Assembly (NCBI RefSeq): GCF_030499515.1
Contig: NZ_JASTWJ010000001.1
Location: 2,232,001 to 2,296,000 of the forward strand
Length of the DNA: 64,000 bases
Reading direction: 5' to 3'
Origin: Streptomyces sp. DT2A-34
Lineage (GTDB): Bacteria; Actinomycetota; Actinomycetes; Streptomycetales; Streptomycetaceae
Shown here: piece by piece, positions 1-8,573 of the stretch
How positions within the stretch are numbered: position 1 is the stretch's first letter
Layout: each line of letters begins with the position of its first letter
Notes under the pieces: generated by a model
What the model was told of the DNA's origin: nothing
Database searches by the model: none
What the model saw: the letters and a program-made list of their open reading frames with translations, nothing else
Program-made: the position numbers and the translations under genes

Positions 1-1
1 A

Positions 2-1060
2 CTGCAGCGGCAGACACGGGACCTGGCCTTCTCCGACATCTCGGCGCTGCTCGCGGAGCGCGAGGCCATGCTGCACGGCATCCGGGAGGGCGTCGTCGCC
101 CTGGACCGCGGCGGCCGTATCCGTCTCCTCAACGATGAGGCTCAACGCCTGCTGGGCATCGGGGACGAGGCCGTCGGCCGGTCCCTCGACGAGGCGCTCG
201 GCGAGGGCCGTACGACCGACGTGCTGGCCGGCCGGGTGACCGGCACCGATCTGCTCACGGTCCGCGGCCAGCGCGTCCTGGTCACCAACCGCATGCCCAC
301 CGACGACGGCGCCGTCGCGACCCTGCGCGACCGCACCGAGCTGGAGCAGCTCGGCCGGGAGCTCGACTCCACGCGCGGCCTGATCGACGCCCTGCGCGCC
401 CAGGACCACGAACACGCCAACCGTATGCACACGCTCCTCGGGCTGCTCGAACTGGAGATGTACGACGACGCCGTGGAGTTCGTCGGCGAGGTGGTCGGCG
501 ATCACCGGGCCACCGCGGAGCAGGTCGCCGAGAAGATCCAGGACCCGCTGCTAGCCGCCCTCCTGGTCGGCAAGGCGACCGTGGCCGCCGAGCGCGGCGT
601 CGCGCTGCACCTGTCGGACCGTACCCGGCTGCCGGACCGGCTGGTGGACCCCCGAGGGCTCGTCACGATCGTCGGCAACCTGGTGGACAACGCACTGGAC
701 GCCGTCGCGGGCACGCCGCACGCGCGCGTGGAGGTCGAATCGCGCGCCGAGGGGCGCACCGCGATCCTCAGGGTGCGCGACACAGGGCCGGGAATCCCCG
801 AGGAGCACCGCGAGTTGATCTTCACCGAGGGATGGTCCACCAAGAAGCCGCCGGCCCACCGCGAACGCGGTATCGGGCTCTCCCTGGTGCGCAGGCTCGC
901 CGAACGGCAGGGCGGCACCGCGACCGTGGGCGAAGCGGCGGGCGGCGGCGCGGAGTTCACCGTGCTCCTGCCCGAGGCGCTGGCCGAGCCCGACCTGGAA
1001 CCGGCCGCCCTCACCGTGCCATCAGCCGCGCAGCGCACCGCCGAGGAGGAGTCGCGATGA
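2..1060 (+). CDS. Sensor histidine kinase, CitA/DcuS-like (5' end outside window)
   Basis: The reading frame is open from base 2, so the gene starts before the window and its sensor region is missing. What is visible is a PAS-like segment, then a SpoOB-type dimerisation helix with the phosphoacceptor region AQDHEHANRMHTLLGLLEL, and a HATPase domain with N box NLVDNALDA, G1 DTGPGIP and G2 GIGLSLVRRL. This layout is that of the CitA/DcuS family, which senses C4-dicarboxylates, citrate or similar acids and autophosphorylates on His. The stop overlaps the start of the response regulator by four bases (ATGA), so the pair is translationally coupled. The ligand cannot be told from this fragment. A role in controlling the acetate symporter opposite is a guess from proximity only. 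Confidence 0.93.
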   Translation: MQRQTRDLAFSDISALLAEREAMLHGIREGVVALDRGGRIRLLNDEAQRLLGIGDEAVGRSLDEALGEGRTTDVLAGRVTGTDLLTVRGQRVLVTNRMPTDDGAVATLRDRTELEQLGRELDSTRGLIDALRAQDHEHANRMHTLLGLLELEMYDDAVEFVGEVVGDHRATAEQVAEKIQDPLLAALLVGKATVAAERGVALHLSDRTRLPDRLVDPRGLVTIVGNLVDNALDAVAGTPHARVEVESRAEGRTAILRVRDTGPGIPEEHRELIFTEGWSTKKPPAHRERGIGLSLVRRLAERQGGTATVGEAAGGGAEFTVLLPEALAEPDLEPAALTVPSAAQRTAEEESR

Positions 1061-1737
1061 TCGAGGTCCTGGTCGTGGACGACGACACGCGCGTGGCGCG
1101 GGTCAACGCCGCCTACGTCGAGAAGGTGCCGGGCTTCCATGTCGCCGGCGAGGCGCACAGCGCGGCCGAGGCGCTTCGCCAGGTGGAGGAGCTGCCCCGC
1201 CTGGACCTGGTCCTCATGGATCACTATCTGCCCGACGGGACGGGCCTGTCGGTCGTCCAGGAGATGCGCCGACGCGGCCTCCAGACCGATGTGATCATGG
1301 TCACGGCGGCCCGGGACGTGTCGACGGTGCAGGCGGCGATGCGGCACGGGGCGCTGCAGTACCTGGTCAAGCCGTTCGCCTTCGCGGGCCTGCGCGCCAA
1401 GCTGGAGGCGTACGCGGAGCTGCGTCGCACCCTCGACGGCGGCGGCGAGGCGGAACAGGCCGAGGTGGACCGCATCTTCGGCGCCCTGTCCGCGTCATCG
1501 GAGCCCGACCTGCCGAAGGGCCACTCCCCCACCACCGCGGAACTCGTACGCCAGTCCCTGATGAACGCCGAAGGCCCGCTGTCGGCCCAGGAGATCGCCG
1601 ATCGGACGGGGGTGAGCCGCCAGACCGCCCAGCGCTATCTCAAGCTCCTGGAACGCACGGGCCGGGCCCGCCTCACCCTCAAGTACGGCGACGCGGGCCG
1701 CCCGGAACACCGTTACGTGTGGGCGACCCGCGCCTGA
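1057..1737 (+). CDS. Response regulator, CitB/DcuR family
   Basis: This 226-residue protein is the cognate regulator of the upstream kinase. The receiver domain (about 1-120) has the acidic pocket VVDDD, the phosphoacceptor Asp55 in LMDHYLPDG, the conserved Thr of VTAARD and Lys105 in YLVKPF. The C-terminal part carries a winged-helix DNA-binding unit with ADRTGVSRQTAQRYLKLLE, typical of the CitB/DcuR group. The chosen ATG overlaps the kinase stop and has GGAGGAG just upstream. A longer upstream open frame exists but is antisense-like GC noise. Targets are unknown; dicarboxylate or organic-acid uptake genes are usual for the family. Confidence 0.93.
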   Translation: MIEVLVVDDDTRVARVNAAYVEKVPGFHVAGEAHSAAEALRQVEELPRLDLVLMDHYLPDGTGLSVVQEMRRRGLQTDVIMVTAARDVSTVQAAMRHGALQYLVKPFAFAGLRAKLEAYAELRRTLDGGGEAEQAEVDRIFGALSASSEPDLPKGHSPTTAELVRQSLMNAEGPLSAQEIADRTGVSRQTAQRYLKLLERTGRARLTLKYGDAGRPEHRYVWATRA

Positions 1738-1906
1738 GGCACGGCCCGTGGGGGCGGGGGAAGGAACCGTGCCGCTTCTTCATACGGATGCCGGCCGCCC
1801 ATTTATCAGCCGACTGCTCGGCATCCTGCGCGCGTCTCCTCCGTCCTGCGGCGGAGGGGAGCGTCGTACGGCGGTGAAGGCGGCGCCGACCCAAACCGCC
1901 CCCGGC

Positions 1907-3499
1907 CTAAACCGCTCCCGCCCCCGTCAGCGACCGCACCTCGGTCTCCGCGTGCTTGGCCTCGTCCGGCATCTCGGCCGAGGTGACCGTGCCGAGCCAG
2001 CCCGCGACGAAGCCCAGCGGGATCGAGACGAGGCCGGGGTTCTGCAGGGGGAAGTACTGGAAGTCGACGCGGGGGAACAGCGATTCGGGGCTGCCCGACA
2101 CCACCGGCGACAGCAGCACGAGAACCACGGCCGGGATCAGGCCCCCGTACACCGCCCATACGCCGCCGCGCGTGGTGAAGTCCCGCCAGAACAGCGTGTA
2201 GAGCAGCACCGGCAGATTGGCGGACGCGGCGACGGCGAAGGCGAGGCCGACCAGGAAGGCGACGTTCAGGTCGCGGGCCAGCAACCCGAGGGCGATCGCG
2301 ACCACGCCGATGCCGACCGCGGCGGCCCGCGCCACGGCCACCTCGCTGCGGGGCTTGGCGCGTCGGCGGCGTAGCGACGTGTACAGGTCGTGGGCCACGG
2401 AGGCCGAGGAGGACAGCGTGATGCCGGCGACCACCGCGAGGATCGTGGCGAAGGCGATGGCGGCGACCACGGCGAAGAGAACCGTTCCTCCGGTGGAATG
2501 CGCGCCGCCGCCGAGATCGAGGGCGAGCAGCGGAACCGCGGTGTTCCCGGCCGCGTTCGACCCGCGCACGGCCTCGGGCCCGACGATGGCGGCGGCGCCG
2601 AAGCCCAGAACGATCGTCATGAGGTAGAAGCCGCCGATGAGACCGATCGCCCAGACCACCGAGCGCCGGGCCGCGCGGGCGGTGGGCACCGTGTAGAAGC
2701 GGGAGAGGATGTGCGGCAGCCCGGCGGTCCCCAGCACCAGCGCGAGCCCGAGGCTGATGAAGTCGAACCGGGCCGTCCAGTCCCCGCCGTACTTCAGCCC
2801 GGGTGCCAGGAACGCCTCGCCGTGACCACTGCGCTCGGCCGCCGTGAGCAGCAGCCGGTCGAAGTCGCCGTGGAAGCGCACCAGGACGAGCGCGGTCAAC
2901 GCGATGGTGCCGCCGAGCAGCAGGACCGACTTGACGATCTGGATCCAGGTGGTGGCCCGCATCCCTCCCCACGACACATAGATCACCATGAGCGCACCGA
3001 CGCAGATGACGGTCCAGGCCTGCGCCGCCTCGCCCTTGCCCCCGAGCAGCAGCGCGACCAGGGTGCCCGCGCCCACCATCTGCGCCACCAGATACAGAAC
3101 GGACACGGTGACCGAGGAAGTTCCCAGCGCGATCCGCACCGGGCGCTCGCTCACCCGCGCGGCGACCACGTCGGCGAGCGTGAACCGCCCGCAGTTGCGC
3201 ACCAGTTCGGCGACGAGGAACAGCACCACCAGCCAGGCCACGAGGAAGCCCACCGAGTACAGCATCCCGTCGTAGCCGAAGAGAGCGATGAGCCCGGAGA
3301 TGCCGAGGAAGGAGGCGGCCGACATGTAGTCACCGGCGATGGCAAAACCATTCTCCATGGGCGAGAAGAGCCGGCCGCCCGCATAGAACTCCTCCGCCGA
3401 ACCACGCCGGTTGCGGCTCACCCACGTCGTGATCGCCAATGTGATCGCGACGAATACGCTGAACAGGAGCAGCGCCAGAGTCTGATGGTCACCCGTCAC
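1907..3499 (-). CDS. actP: Cation/acetate symporter (SSS family, ActP-like)
   Basis: This 530-residue polytopic membrane protein has about 13 predicted helices. It starts with the extracytoplasmic N-terminus and first helix of ActP-type transporters (LALLLFSVFVAITLAITTWV) followed by the family signature around FAIAGDYMSAASFLGISG. SSS transporters couple Na+ or H+ entry to uptake of acetate or other short carboxylates. It starts with GTG in a GTGA overlap with the upstream DUF485 gene, so the two are co-translated. DUF485 plus ActP is the standard operon for acetate permease. It converges on the two-component pair, with about 170 bp between the stops. Confidence 0.93.
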   Translation of the reverse strand: MTGDHQTLALLLFSVFVAITLAITTWVSRNRRGSAEEFYAGGRLFSPMENGFAIAGDYMSAASFLGISGLIALFGYDGMLYSVGFLVAWLVVLFLVAELVRNCGRFTLADVVAARVSERPVRIALGTSSVTVSVLYLVAQMVGAGTLVALLLGGKGEAAQAWTVICVGALMVIYVSWGGMRATTWIQIVKSVLLLGGTIALTALVLVRFHGDFDRLLLTAAERSGHGEAFLAPGLKYGGDWTARFDFISLGLALVLGTAGLPHILSRFYTVPTARAARRSVVWAIGLIGGFYLMTIVLGFGAAAIVGPEAVRGSNAAGNTAVPLLALDLGGGAHSTGGTVLFAVVAAIAFATILAVVAGITLSSSASVAHDLYTSLRRRRAKPRSEVAVARAAAVGIGVVAIALGLLARDLNVAFLVGLAFAVAASANLPVLLYTLFWRDFTTRGGVWAVYGGLIPAVVLVLLSPVVSGSPESLFPRVDFQYFPLQNPGLVSIPLGFVAGWLGTVTSAEMPDEAKHAETEVRSLTGAGAV

Positions 3500-3957
3500 G
3501 CGACACCGTCCCTTGCGACGCGCGTCAACTCCTGGGTGTCCCAGCGCAGTTCGAGCGCGGCCCGGTCTCGGCGCAGCCGCGCATGGCGGGCGTAGGCCCA
3601 GGTGAGCAGGAAGGTGCTGAGGAACTGCCCGAGCCCGGCGAGCATCGCGACGTTCACAGCGCCCGCCACGGGCCGGGCCATCAATCCCGGCGCGGTCGTG
3701 GCGGCGACGACGTACACCACGTACCAGGAGAGGAACACGGCGACCGCCGGCACCACGAACCTGTGGTAGCGGCTGCGCACTTCCTGGAAGGCGGCGCTGC
3801 GCTGTACCTCTAGGTACACGTCGGCCGCTGCCGGCGGAGCGGCGTCAGGAGCATCCGTGACGTCCGACTCCCCCCACCCGGAGGCGAGCGCGTCGTACCA
3901 GGGATCGTCGTACCGCGCACTTCTGGCGTCGCGGGGACGACCGTCGCTTGAGTACAT
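3496..3957 (-). CDS. DUF485 membrane protein, partner of the ActP symporter
   Basis: This protein of about 153 residues has a variable, Asp-rich N-terminal arm of about 60 residues and then the DUF485 core: a basic stretch (RSRYHRFVVPAVAVFLSWYV), two membrane helices and a cytosolic helix with TWAYARHARLRRDRAALEL. In many bacteria the DUF485 gene (YjcH in E. coli) lies directly before actP and is thought to be a small accessory of the permease. The ATG at 3957 was chosen over a TTG two codons earlier. No strong ribosome site is visible, so the exact start is uncertain. The stop overlaps the symporter start. Confidence 0.85.
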   Translation of the reverse strand: MYSSDGRPRDARSARYDDPWYDALASGWGESDVTDAPDAAPPAAADVYLEVQRSAAFQEVRSRYHRFVVPAVAVFLSWYVVYVVAATTAPGLMARPVAGAVNVAMLAGLGQFLSTFLLTWAYARHARLRRDRAALELRWDTQELTRVARDGVA

Positions 3958-4094
3958 GCCCAAGCATGGACAGAACGGAAAGATCCCCGGCTCTTTTTCT
4001 CCGCGCGCTTCACCCCATCAGGTGATTCACCCGCCGAAGCCGCATATGTCGTACGCGCCCGCAAGCCGCCAACGGCGAGTACGCCCCACGGGGG

Positions 4095-4138
4095 CCACCC
4101 GCACCCGACGACGAAAGCCGCACGGGCGATGCGGGTGG
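4095..4138. terminator. Possible hairpin between parE end and DUF485 start
   Basis: CCACCCGCA (4095-4103) pairs with TGCGGGTGG (4130-4138) as a 9-bp GC-rich stem around a 26-nt loop. It lies about 65 bp past the parE stop, in the untranslated stretch between parE and the DUF485 gene, so it may end parE transcription. There is no U tract, which is usual for actinomycete terminators. Confidence 0.45.
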
Positions 4139-4203
4139 GAACCCAAATGAGGGGCCGAAGGCGAAGCCGAGGCCGAATAGCCGGCCCAAGCCCAGCGCAG
4201 CGG

Positions 4204-6327
4204 CTACGCGTCGATACGCGACCGATCCAGCGTCGCCGCCGAGCTGGAGATGAACTCCTTACGCGGCGCCACGTCATTGCCCATCAGCAGATCGAAGACC
4301 CGCTCGGCGGCCTCCAGGTCGGTGAGGCTGATCCGGCGCAGGGTGCGATGGCGCGGGTCCATCGTCGTCTCGGCCAGCTGGTCGGCGTCCATCTCACCGA
4401 GACCCTTGTACCGCTGGATGGAGTCCTTGTAGCGGATGCCCTTGCTCTGGAACTCCATGAGCTTGTCGCGCAGTTCACGGTCCGAGTATGTGTAGACGTA
4501 CTTGTCCTGCCCCTTCTTGGGCTGGATGAGCTCGATCCGGTGCAGCGGCGGCACCGCCGCGAACACCCGGCCGGCCTCGATCATCGGCCGCATGTAGCGC
4601 TGGAACAGCGTCAGCAGCAGGGTCCGGATGTGGGAGCCGTCCACATCGGCGTCGGTCATCATGATGATCTTGCCGTAGCGCGCCGCGTCGATGTCGAAGG
4701 TCCGGCCGGAACCCGCTCCTATGACCTGGATGATCGCCCCGCACTCGGCGTTCTTGAGCATGTCGGTCACGGACGACTTCTGGACGTTGAGGATCTTGCC
4801 GCGGATCGGCAGCAGCGCCTGGAACTCGGAGTTCCGGGCGAGCTTGGCGGTGCCGAGCGCGGAGTCTCCCTCGACGATGAACAGCTCGCTGCGGTCGACG
4901 TCGTCACTGCGGCAGTCCGCGAGCTTGGCGGGCAGCGACGAGGACTCCAGCGCCGTCTTCCGGCGCTGCGCGTCCTTGTGCTGGCGGGCCGCGATACGCG
5001 TGCGTGCGGCGGCGACGGCCTTCTCCATGACGACCCGGGCCTGGGCTGCGGCGTCCCGCTTCGTGGACGTGAGGAACGCCTTGAGCTCCCTGGAGATCAC
5101 GGTGTTCACGATGCGTCGGGCCGCCGAGGTGCCCAGGACCTCCTTGGTCTGGCCCTCGAACTGCGGCTCGGCGAGACGGACCGTGACGACCGCGGTGAGG
5201 CCCTCCAGGGCGTCGTCCTTGACGATGTCGTCCTCGGCGACACGCAGCAGCTTCTTGGCGCGCAGCACCTCGTTCATCGTGCTGGTCACGGCCGTCTCGA
5301 AGCCCGCGACGTGCGTGCCGCCCTTGGGCGTGGCGATGATGTTCACGAACGACTTCAGGGTCGTGTCGTACCCGGTGCCCCACCGCATGGCGACGTCGAC
5401 GTCGAGCTCGCGGGTGACCTGGGTGGGGGTCATCTGGCCGTGCTCGTCCAGGACCGGGACCGTCTCCTTGAAGGTGCCCTGGCCGCCGAAGCGGAGGACG
5501 TCGCAGACCGGCTTGTCGGTGGCGAGGTACTCGCAGAACTCGCTGATGCCGCCGTCGAAGCGGAAGGACTCCTCGCCCTTGCTGCCGCCCTCGCCGAGGC
5601 CGAGCTCGTCACGGACGACGAGGGTGAGACCGGGCACCAGGAACGCGGTCTGGCGGGCGCGCTGGTGCAGATTCTCCAGGGAGAGCTTGGCGTCCTTGAG
5701 AAAGATCTGGCGGTCGGCCCAGTACCGCACGCGCGTGCCGTTGCGCGTCTTGGGGATCTTCTTGGTCTTGCGCAGGCCACTCTTGGCCTCGAACTTGGCG
5801 TTCGCACCGTCCGCGGCGAAGGCCCCGGGTACGCCACGCCGGAAGCTGATGGCGTGGGTGTGACCGCTCCGGTCCACCTCGACGTCCAGCCGCGCGGACA
5901 GGGCGTTCACCACGGAGGCGCCCACGCCGTGCAGACCACCGGACGCGGCGTACGAACCGCCGCCGAACTTTCCGCCGGCGTGCAGCTTGGTCATGACGAC
6001 CTCGACGCCGGACAGGCCGGTCTTGGGCTCGACGTCGACCGGGATGCCCCGGCCGTTGTCCCGGACCTCCACGGACCCGTCGTCGTGGAGGATCACCTCG
6101 ATGTGGTCGCAGTACCCGCCGAGGGCCTCGTCGACAGAGTTGTCGATGATCTCCCAGAGGCAGTGCATGAGACCGCGGCTGTCGGTCGACCCGATGTACA
6201 TACCCGGGCGCTTGCGTACGGCCTCGAGCCCCTCGAGGACGAGCAGGTGCCGCGCGGTGTAGTTGGACCCGTCCCGGTCTGCTCCTGCCAGCAGCGCTGT
6301 GGACGGCACGGACGTCTCGGCGGTCAC
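4204..6327 (-). CDS. parE: DNA topoisomerase IV subunit B (ParE / GyrB2 type)
   Basis: This 707-residue type IIA topoisomerase ATPase subunit decatenates chromosomes together with ParC. The GHKL ATPase domain begins with LEAVRKRPGMYIGS and the N box EIIDNSVDEAL, followed by the transducer domain, the TOPRIM motif VEGDSALG with DADVDGSHIR, and the short C-terminal GyrB tail with QRYKGLGEMDADQL. The GTG at 6327 is chosen because GAGGAGCG precedes it and the N-terminus then matches streptomycete homologues. The frame stays open another 60 codons upstream without a better start. TOPRIM reads GDSALG rather than the GDSAGG of GyrB, which I believe is normal for this paralogue. Its neighbours (DUF7455, trypsin-like protease, hrdB) are the expected streptomycete ones. 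Confidence 0.95.
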   Translation of the reverse strand: MTAETSVPSTALLAGADRDGSNYTARHLLVLEGLEAVRKRPGMYIGSTDSRGLMHCLWEIIDNSVDEALGGYCDHIEVILHDDGSVEVRDNGRGIPVDVEPKTGLSGVEVVMTKLHAGGKFGGGSYAASGGLHGVGASVVNALSARLDVEVDRSGHTHAISFRRGVPGAFAADGANAKFEAKSGLRKTKKIPKTRNGTRVRYWADRQIFLKDAKLSLENLHQRARQTAFLVPGLTLVVRDELGLGEGGSKGEESFRFDGGISEFCEYLATDKPVCDVLRFGGQGTFKETVPVLDEHGQMTPTQVTRELDVDVAMRWGTGYDTTLKSFVNIIATPKGGTHVAGFETAVTSTMNEVLRAKKLLRVAEDDIVKDDALEGLTAVVTVRLAEPQFEGQTKEVLGTSAARRIVNTVISRELKAFLTSTKRDAAAQARVVMEKAVAAARTRIAARQHKDAQRRKTALESSSLPAKLADCRSDDVDRSELFIVEGDSALGTAKLARNSEFQALLPIRGKILNVQKSSVTDMLKNAECGAIIQVIGAGSGRTFDIDAARYGKIIMMTDADVDGSHIRTLLLTLFQRYMRPMIEAGRVFAAVPPLHRIELIQPKKGQDKYVYTYSDRELRDKLMEFQSKGIRYKDSIQRYKGLGEMDADQLAETTMDPRHRTLRRISLTDLEAAERVFDLLMGNDVAPRKEFISSSAATLDRSRIDA

Positions 6328-6773
6328 GCGGTTCGCTCCTCGCTGAATTTCATATGGGGCCCCAGTGGGTAAGGGCGCGGCTTCGGTCGCCGTCAAGAGG
6401 GTACCGAGGCCTGGTAGAGCCGTTGTAACGCCACCCTCGTGTGGAACACAGACTAATCCAGAGTCGCATGCGTGTTCGATCCCTCGATGGGGTGAAGTAC
6501 ATATCACGTTCCCTTCCAGGCATGAACCATTTAGGCTCCGGGCACGTCCTCATGAACAAACCGGCAAGCCAGCCGGGAGGACCGACCTTGACCGACAGCG
6601 CGAAACCGTAAGCACGACAGATGCGCGATACGGCACATTCGCCGCCAAACCGGCAGCAGCCAGCCGCCCCGGAAAAAAATTTCTCTCTGGGAGAAGCCGC
6701 GAGCGGGAACGTTTTGGGGCTGGTTGGATGTTGACCCTGGTACGACAGCTCGTCGAGCTAGAGAAGAGGCGAC
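6328..6773. other. Divergent intergenic region between parE and the DUF7455 gene
   Basis: This 446-bp stretch has no convincing gene. It separates two divergently transcribed genes and must hold both promoters. A TTGACC element is visible near 6730, about 45 bp before the DUF7455 start, but I could not find a well-spaced -10 box for it. AT content is higher than in the flanking genes, notably around 6480-6540 and 6670-6690. Confidence 0.5.
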
Positions 6774-7004
6774 GTGACTACTGTTCTGACCCCCGCGAGC
6801 CCGCTGACGGCCGCTGACCGCTGCGACCGCTGCGGCGCACAGGCGTACGTGCGCGTTGTCCTGCTCAGCGGCGGAGAACTGCTCTTCTGCGCCCACCACG
6901 GCCGCAAGTTCGAGCCGGAACTCAAGAAGATCGCCGCTGAGATACAGGACGAGACGGAGCGGCTGACGTCCGTTCCCGCATCGACGTCCGAAGAAGAGCG
7001 CTGA
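6774..7004 (+). CDS. Small zinc-binding DUF7455 protein
   Basis: This 76-residue protein has CDRCGAQAYVRVVL followed by LLFCAHHGRKFEPEL, a Cys/His pattern that probably binds one zinc ion, and an acidic helical tail. It matches the small actinobacterial DUF7455 family, usually found next to the topoisomerase or sigma factor genes as here. Its function is not known. It starts with GTG preceded by GAGAAGAGG. A strong hairpin follows 47 bp after the stop. Confidence 0.85.
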   Translation: MTTVLTPASPLTAADRCDRCGAQAYVRVVLLSGGELLFCAHHGRKFEPELKKIAAEIQDETERLTSVPASTSEEER

Positions 7005-7050
7005 CACCTCGCATTCACGACGAGCCAGCTTCCGGCACAGGCCGGTTGAC

Positions 7051-7084
7051 GGGCGGCCGCCCCTGACAGCAGGGGCGGCCGCCC
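7051..7084. terminator. Strong bidirectional terminator hairpin
   Basis: GGGCGGCCGCCCCT (7051-7064) pairs perfectly with its complement at 7071-7084, giving a 14-bp GC stem with a 6-nt loop. It lies between the convergent DUF7455 and protease genes and can serve both. Confidence 0.8.
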
Positions 7085-7135
7085 GCGCTCATACCCTTCG
7101 GGCCCTCCTCATGCGCCTCGGGCCCCAGGGCCCCC

Positions 7136-7996
7136 TCAGCCGCCCGCTTGGTGATCGTGTGCCCCTGCGGCGCGCCACCCCAGCGTCCGCACGGCGTCGG
7201 ACACACGCGTGTAGACGCCAGGCGTTCCCCCACGACCGCAGCCGCTCCCCCAGGAAACGAGTCCGATCAGCTTCCCGTGGGCGATCAGCGGCCCTCCGCT
7301 GTCCCCCTGGCAGGCGTCCCGGCCTCCCTCCTGTTCCCCGGCACAGACCATGCTGTCGGCCAGGTACCTTCCGCTGCCCCCGCCCGGATACGCCGCCCTG
7401 CACAGAGCATCGGGCAGCACATGCACGCGCGCGGCGCGCAGACTGCGCGCGTAGTCACCCGCACCCGTGATGTCCCCCCACCCGTAGACGAGGGCCGCCG
7501 TGCCCGGCACATAGGCGGGATCGCCGGCGCGCGCCATCCTGATGACCGAGCTCGAGGGAAGCGGCTGGGCGAGGGTGACCACGGCGAAGTCCCCCGCATT
7601 GGTCACACCGTCGTAAGCAGGGTTCACCCAGGTGTCACGGACGCGGATCTCCTGGCCCCGGTTCGACAACAGATCCGTACGGCCGGCGATGACCGTGAGG
7701 TCGCGCACCCGGTTCGGCGGCGAGCCCAGGACCTCCTCGCTCATGCAGTGGGCCGCGGTGAGCACAGTGGACCGGCCGACCGCCACACCGACGCAGAACT
7801 GACCCGCCCGCGTACCCCCGAACCGGTCACGACTGGCCAGCGCCACGGTCCACGGACTCTGGGAAACATCGACCGGAAACCCGCCGACGACGACACTGTC
7901 GGCAGCCACGGGGGTGGCGGACATCAACGGTATGGCGGCTGCCACAGCCGCCAGAGCAAGCGGCCGGGTCAGCGCCCGGGTAAAGGGACGGCGCAT
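7136..7996 (-). CDS. Secreted trypsin-like serine protease (S1 family)
   Basis: This 286-residue exported protein has an N-terminal signal peptide (basic start [20 protein letters not shown], then a hydrophobic core and a cleavage region near TPVAADS). The mature chymotrypsin fold begins close to [10 protein letters not shown]. The catalytic triad is visible as His in LTAAHC, Asp in AGDFAVV and Ser in CQGDSGGPL. Paired cysteines (FCVG/HC, CRAAY/VCAG, C before GDSGG and GSGC) suggest disulfides. The ATG is preceded by GTGAGGAGCGTC. The frame is open upstream but lacks a signal-compatible start. The gene lies between DUF7455 and hrdB in related streptomycetes (from memory). Here the hrdB side is interrupted. 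Confidence 0.93.
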   Translation of the reverse strand: MRRPFTRALTRPLALAAVAAAIPLMSATPVAADSVVVGGFPVDVSQSPWTVALASRDRFGGTRAGQFCVGVAVGRSTVLTAAHCMSEEVLGSPPNRVRDLTVIAGRTDLLSNRGQEIRVRDTWVNPAYDGVTNAGDFAVVTLAQPLPSSSVIRMARAGDPAYVPGTAALVYGWGDITGAGDYARSLRAARVHVLPDALCRAAYPGGGSGRYLADSMVCAGEQEGGRDACQGDSGGPLIAHGKLIGLVSWGSGCGRGGTPGVYTRVSDAVRTLGWRAAGAHDHQAGG

Positions 7997-8077
7997 GACG
8001 CTCCTCACTCTCGGGTGGTCATGGGAAACCCAGAGTGATTCAGCTCGCCGCACCCCGCACCCGCGCGACAGCACGAA

Positions 8078-8106
8078 GGCCCGGCCCCCACTCGGGAGAC
8101 CGGGCC
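8078..8106 (-). terminator. Terminator after the hrdB stop codon
   Basis: GGCCCGG (8078-8084) pairs with CCGGGCC (8100-8106) around a 15-nt loop. On the minus strand it sits 22 bp after the hrdB stop codon and upstream of the protease gene, as expected for the native hrdB terminator. Confidence 0.6.
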
Positions 8107-8128
8107 CTGCGTGTCGTACGGATGCGAC

Positions 8129-8149
8129 CTAGTCGAGGTAGTCGCGCAG
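8129..8149 (-). pseudogene. hrdB: 3' remnant of hrdB (principal sigma factor), likely integration junction
   Basis: On the minus strand the bases from 8149 to 8129 read LRDYLD followed by TAG, which is the invariant C-terminus of HrdB in streptomycetes. The next upstream residues should be SRSQV but read HPSI and then diverge with no sigma factor sequence. So only about 21 bp of hrdB is left, joined to unrelated DNA. The expected terminator and the protease gene follow on the other side. Site-specific integration at the hrdB 3' end, with the intact gene at the far side, is the simplest reading. A non-specific rearrangement is possible. The essential gene must exist elsewhere. Confidence 0.7.
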
Positions 8150-8161
8150 TATGGACGGGTG

Positions 8162-8206
8162 AACGCTGTGCTTGACCTGCATAGATGCAGGTCAAGAGCG
8201 AGCGTT
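8162..8206. repeat. Large nested dyad next to the hrdB junction
   Basis: A perfect 12-bp inverted repeat (CTTGACCTGCAT at 8171-8182, its complement at 8185-8196, 2-bp centre) is nested in an outer repeat AACGCT/AGCGTT (8162-8167 and 8201-8206). It starts 12 bp from the hrdB remnant. It could be a recombinase or excisionase binding site, or an operator. The inner core TGCAT-AG-ATGCA recurs at 10.8 kb. Confidence 0.7.
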
Positions 8207-8238
8207 AGGGGCGAAATATCCTGGATTGAGGAAAGCCG

Positions 8239-8573
8239 TCACGATCGCTGCCTTCGACTGAGCCGGAAGATGGCGTAGGTGATCCCGAGGATGATGTCCA
8301 CGGCCGCCCATAGGCCGATCACAAGGCCAACGCCGATGGCGGTTCCAACGTCGCCAGCATCCCGACATAGCTCTAGCGCTTCGCCAGTGAGGCCTTCACA
8401 GGAAGGGTCGTCGCCGGCTTCGTTCACCCCTACGATGATCCAGATCAAGAACAGCGCCTGCACCGCGAGGAATATCCACAGGAAGATCCTGCGGGGCTTC
8501 CTCTTGGCCCCTCAGCGGGGGGCGGGGAGCCCTCAGGGCGTGGCCCCCATTGCGGGGACGGGGTATCAGTCAT
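8239..8573 (-). pseudogene. Small membrane protein with an apparent frameshift
   Basis: The C-terminal 74 codons encode a membrane protein with a first helix (VQALFLIWIIVGV), a short acidic Cys-containing loop (CEGLTGEALELCRDAGD) and a second helix (GTAIGVGLVIGLWAAVDIIL). In this frame the N-terminus is blocked by a stop 17 codons before the helix. An ATG at 8573 in another frame gives MTDTPSPQWGPRPEGSPPP, a typical proline-rich leader for such proteins. A one-base indel in the C-rich run near 8513-8525 would join the two. It may therefore be a decayed gene or a sequencing error. Alternatively a GTG at 8463 starts a shorter intact protein. Similar two-helix proteins are common in streptomycete accessory DNA. 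Function unknown. Confidence 0.5.

Noticed and set aside
4129..6372. A long open frame of 747 codons antisense to parE
   Set aside because: It mirrors the codon bias of parE in a GC-rich genome, has low-complexity composition and matches no family. Similar antisense frames occur opposite actP, eccB, eccC and recD2.
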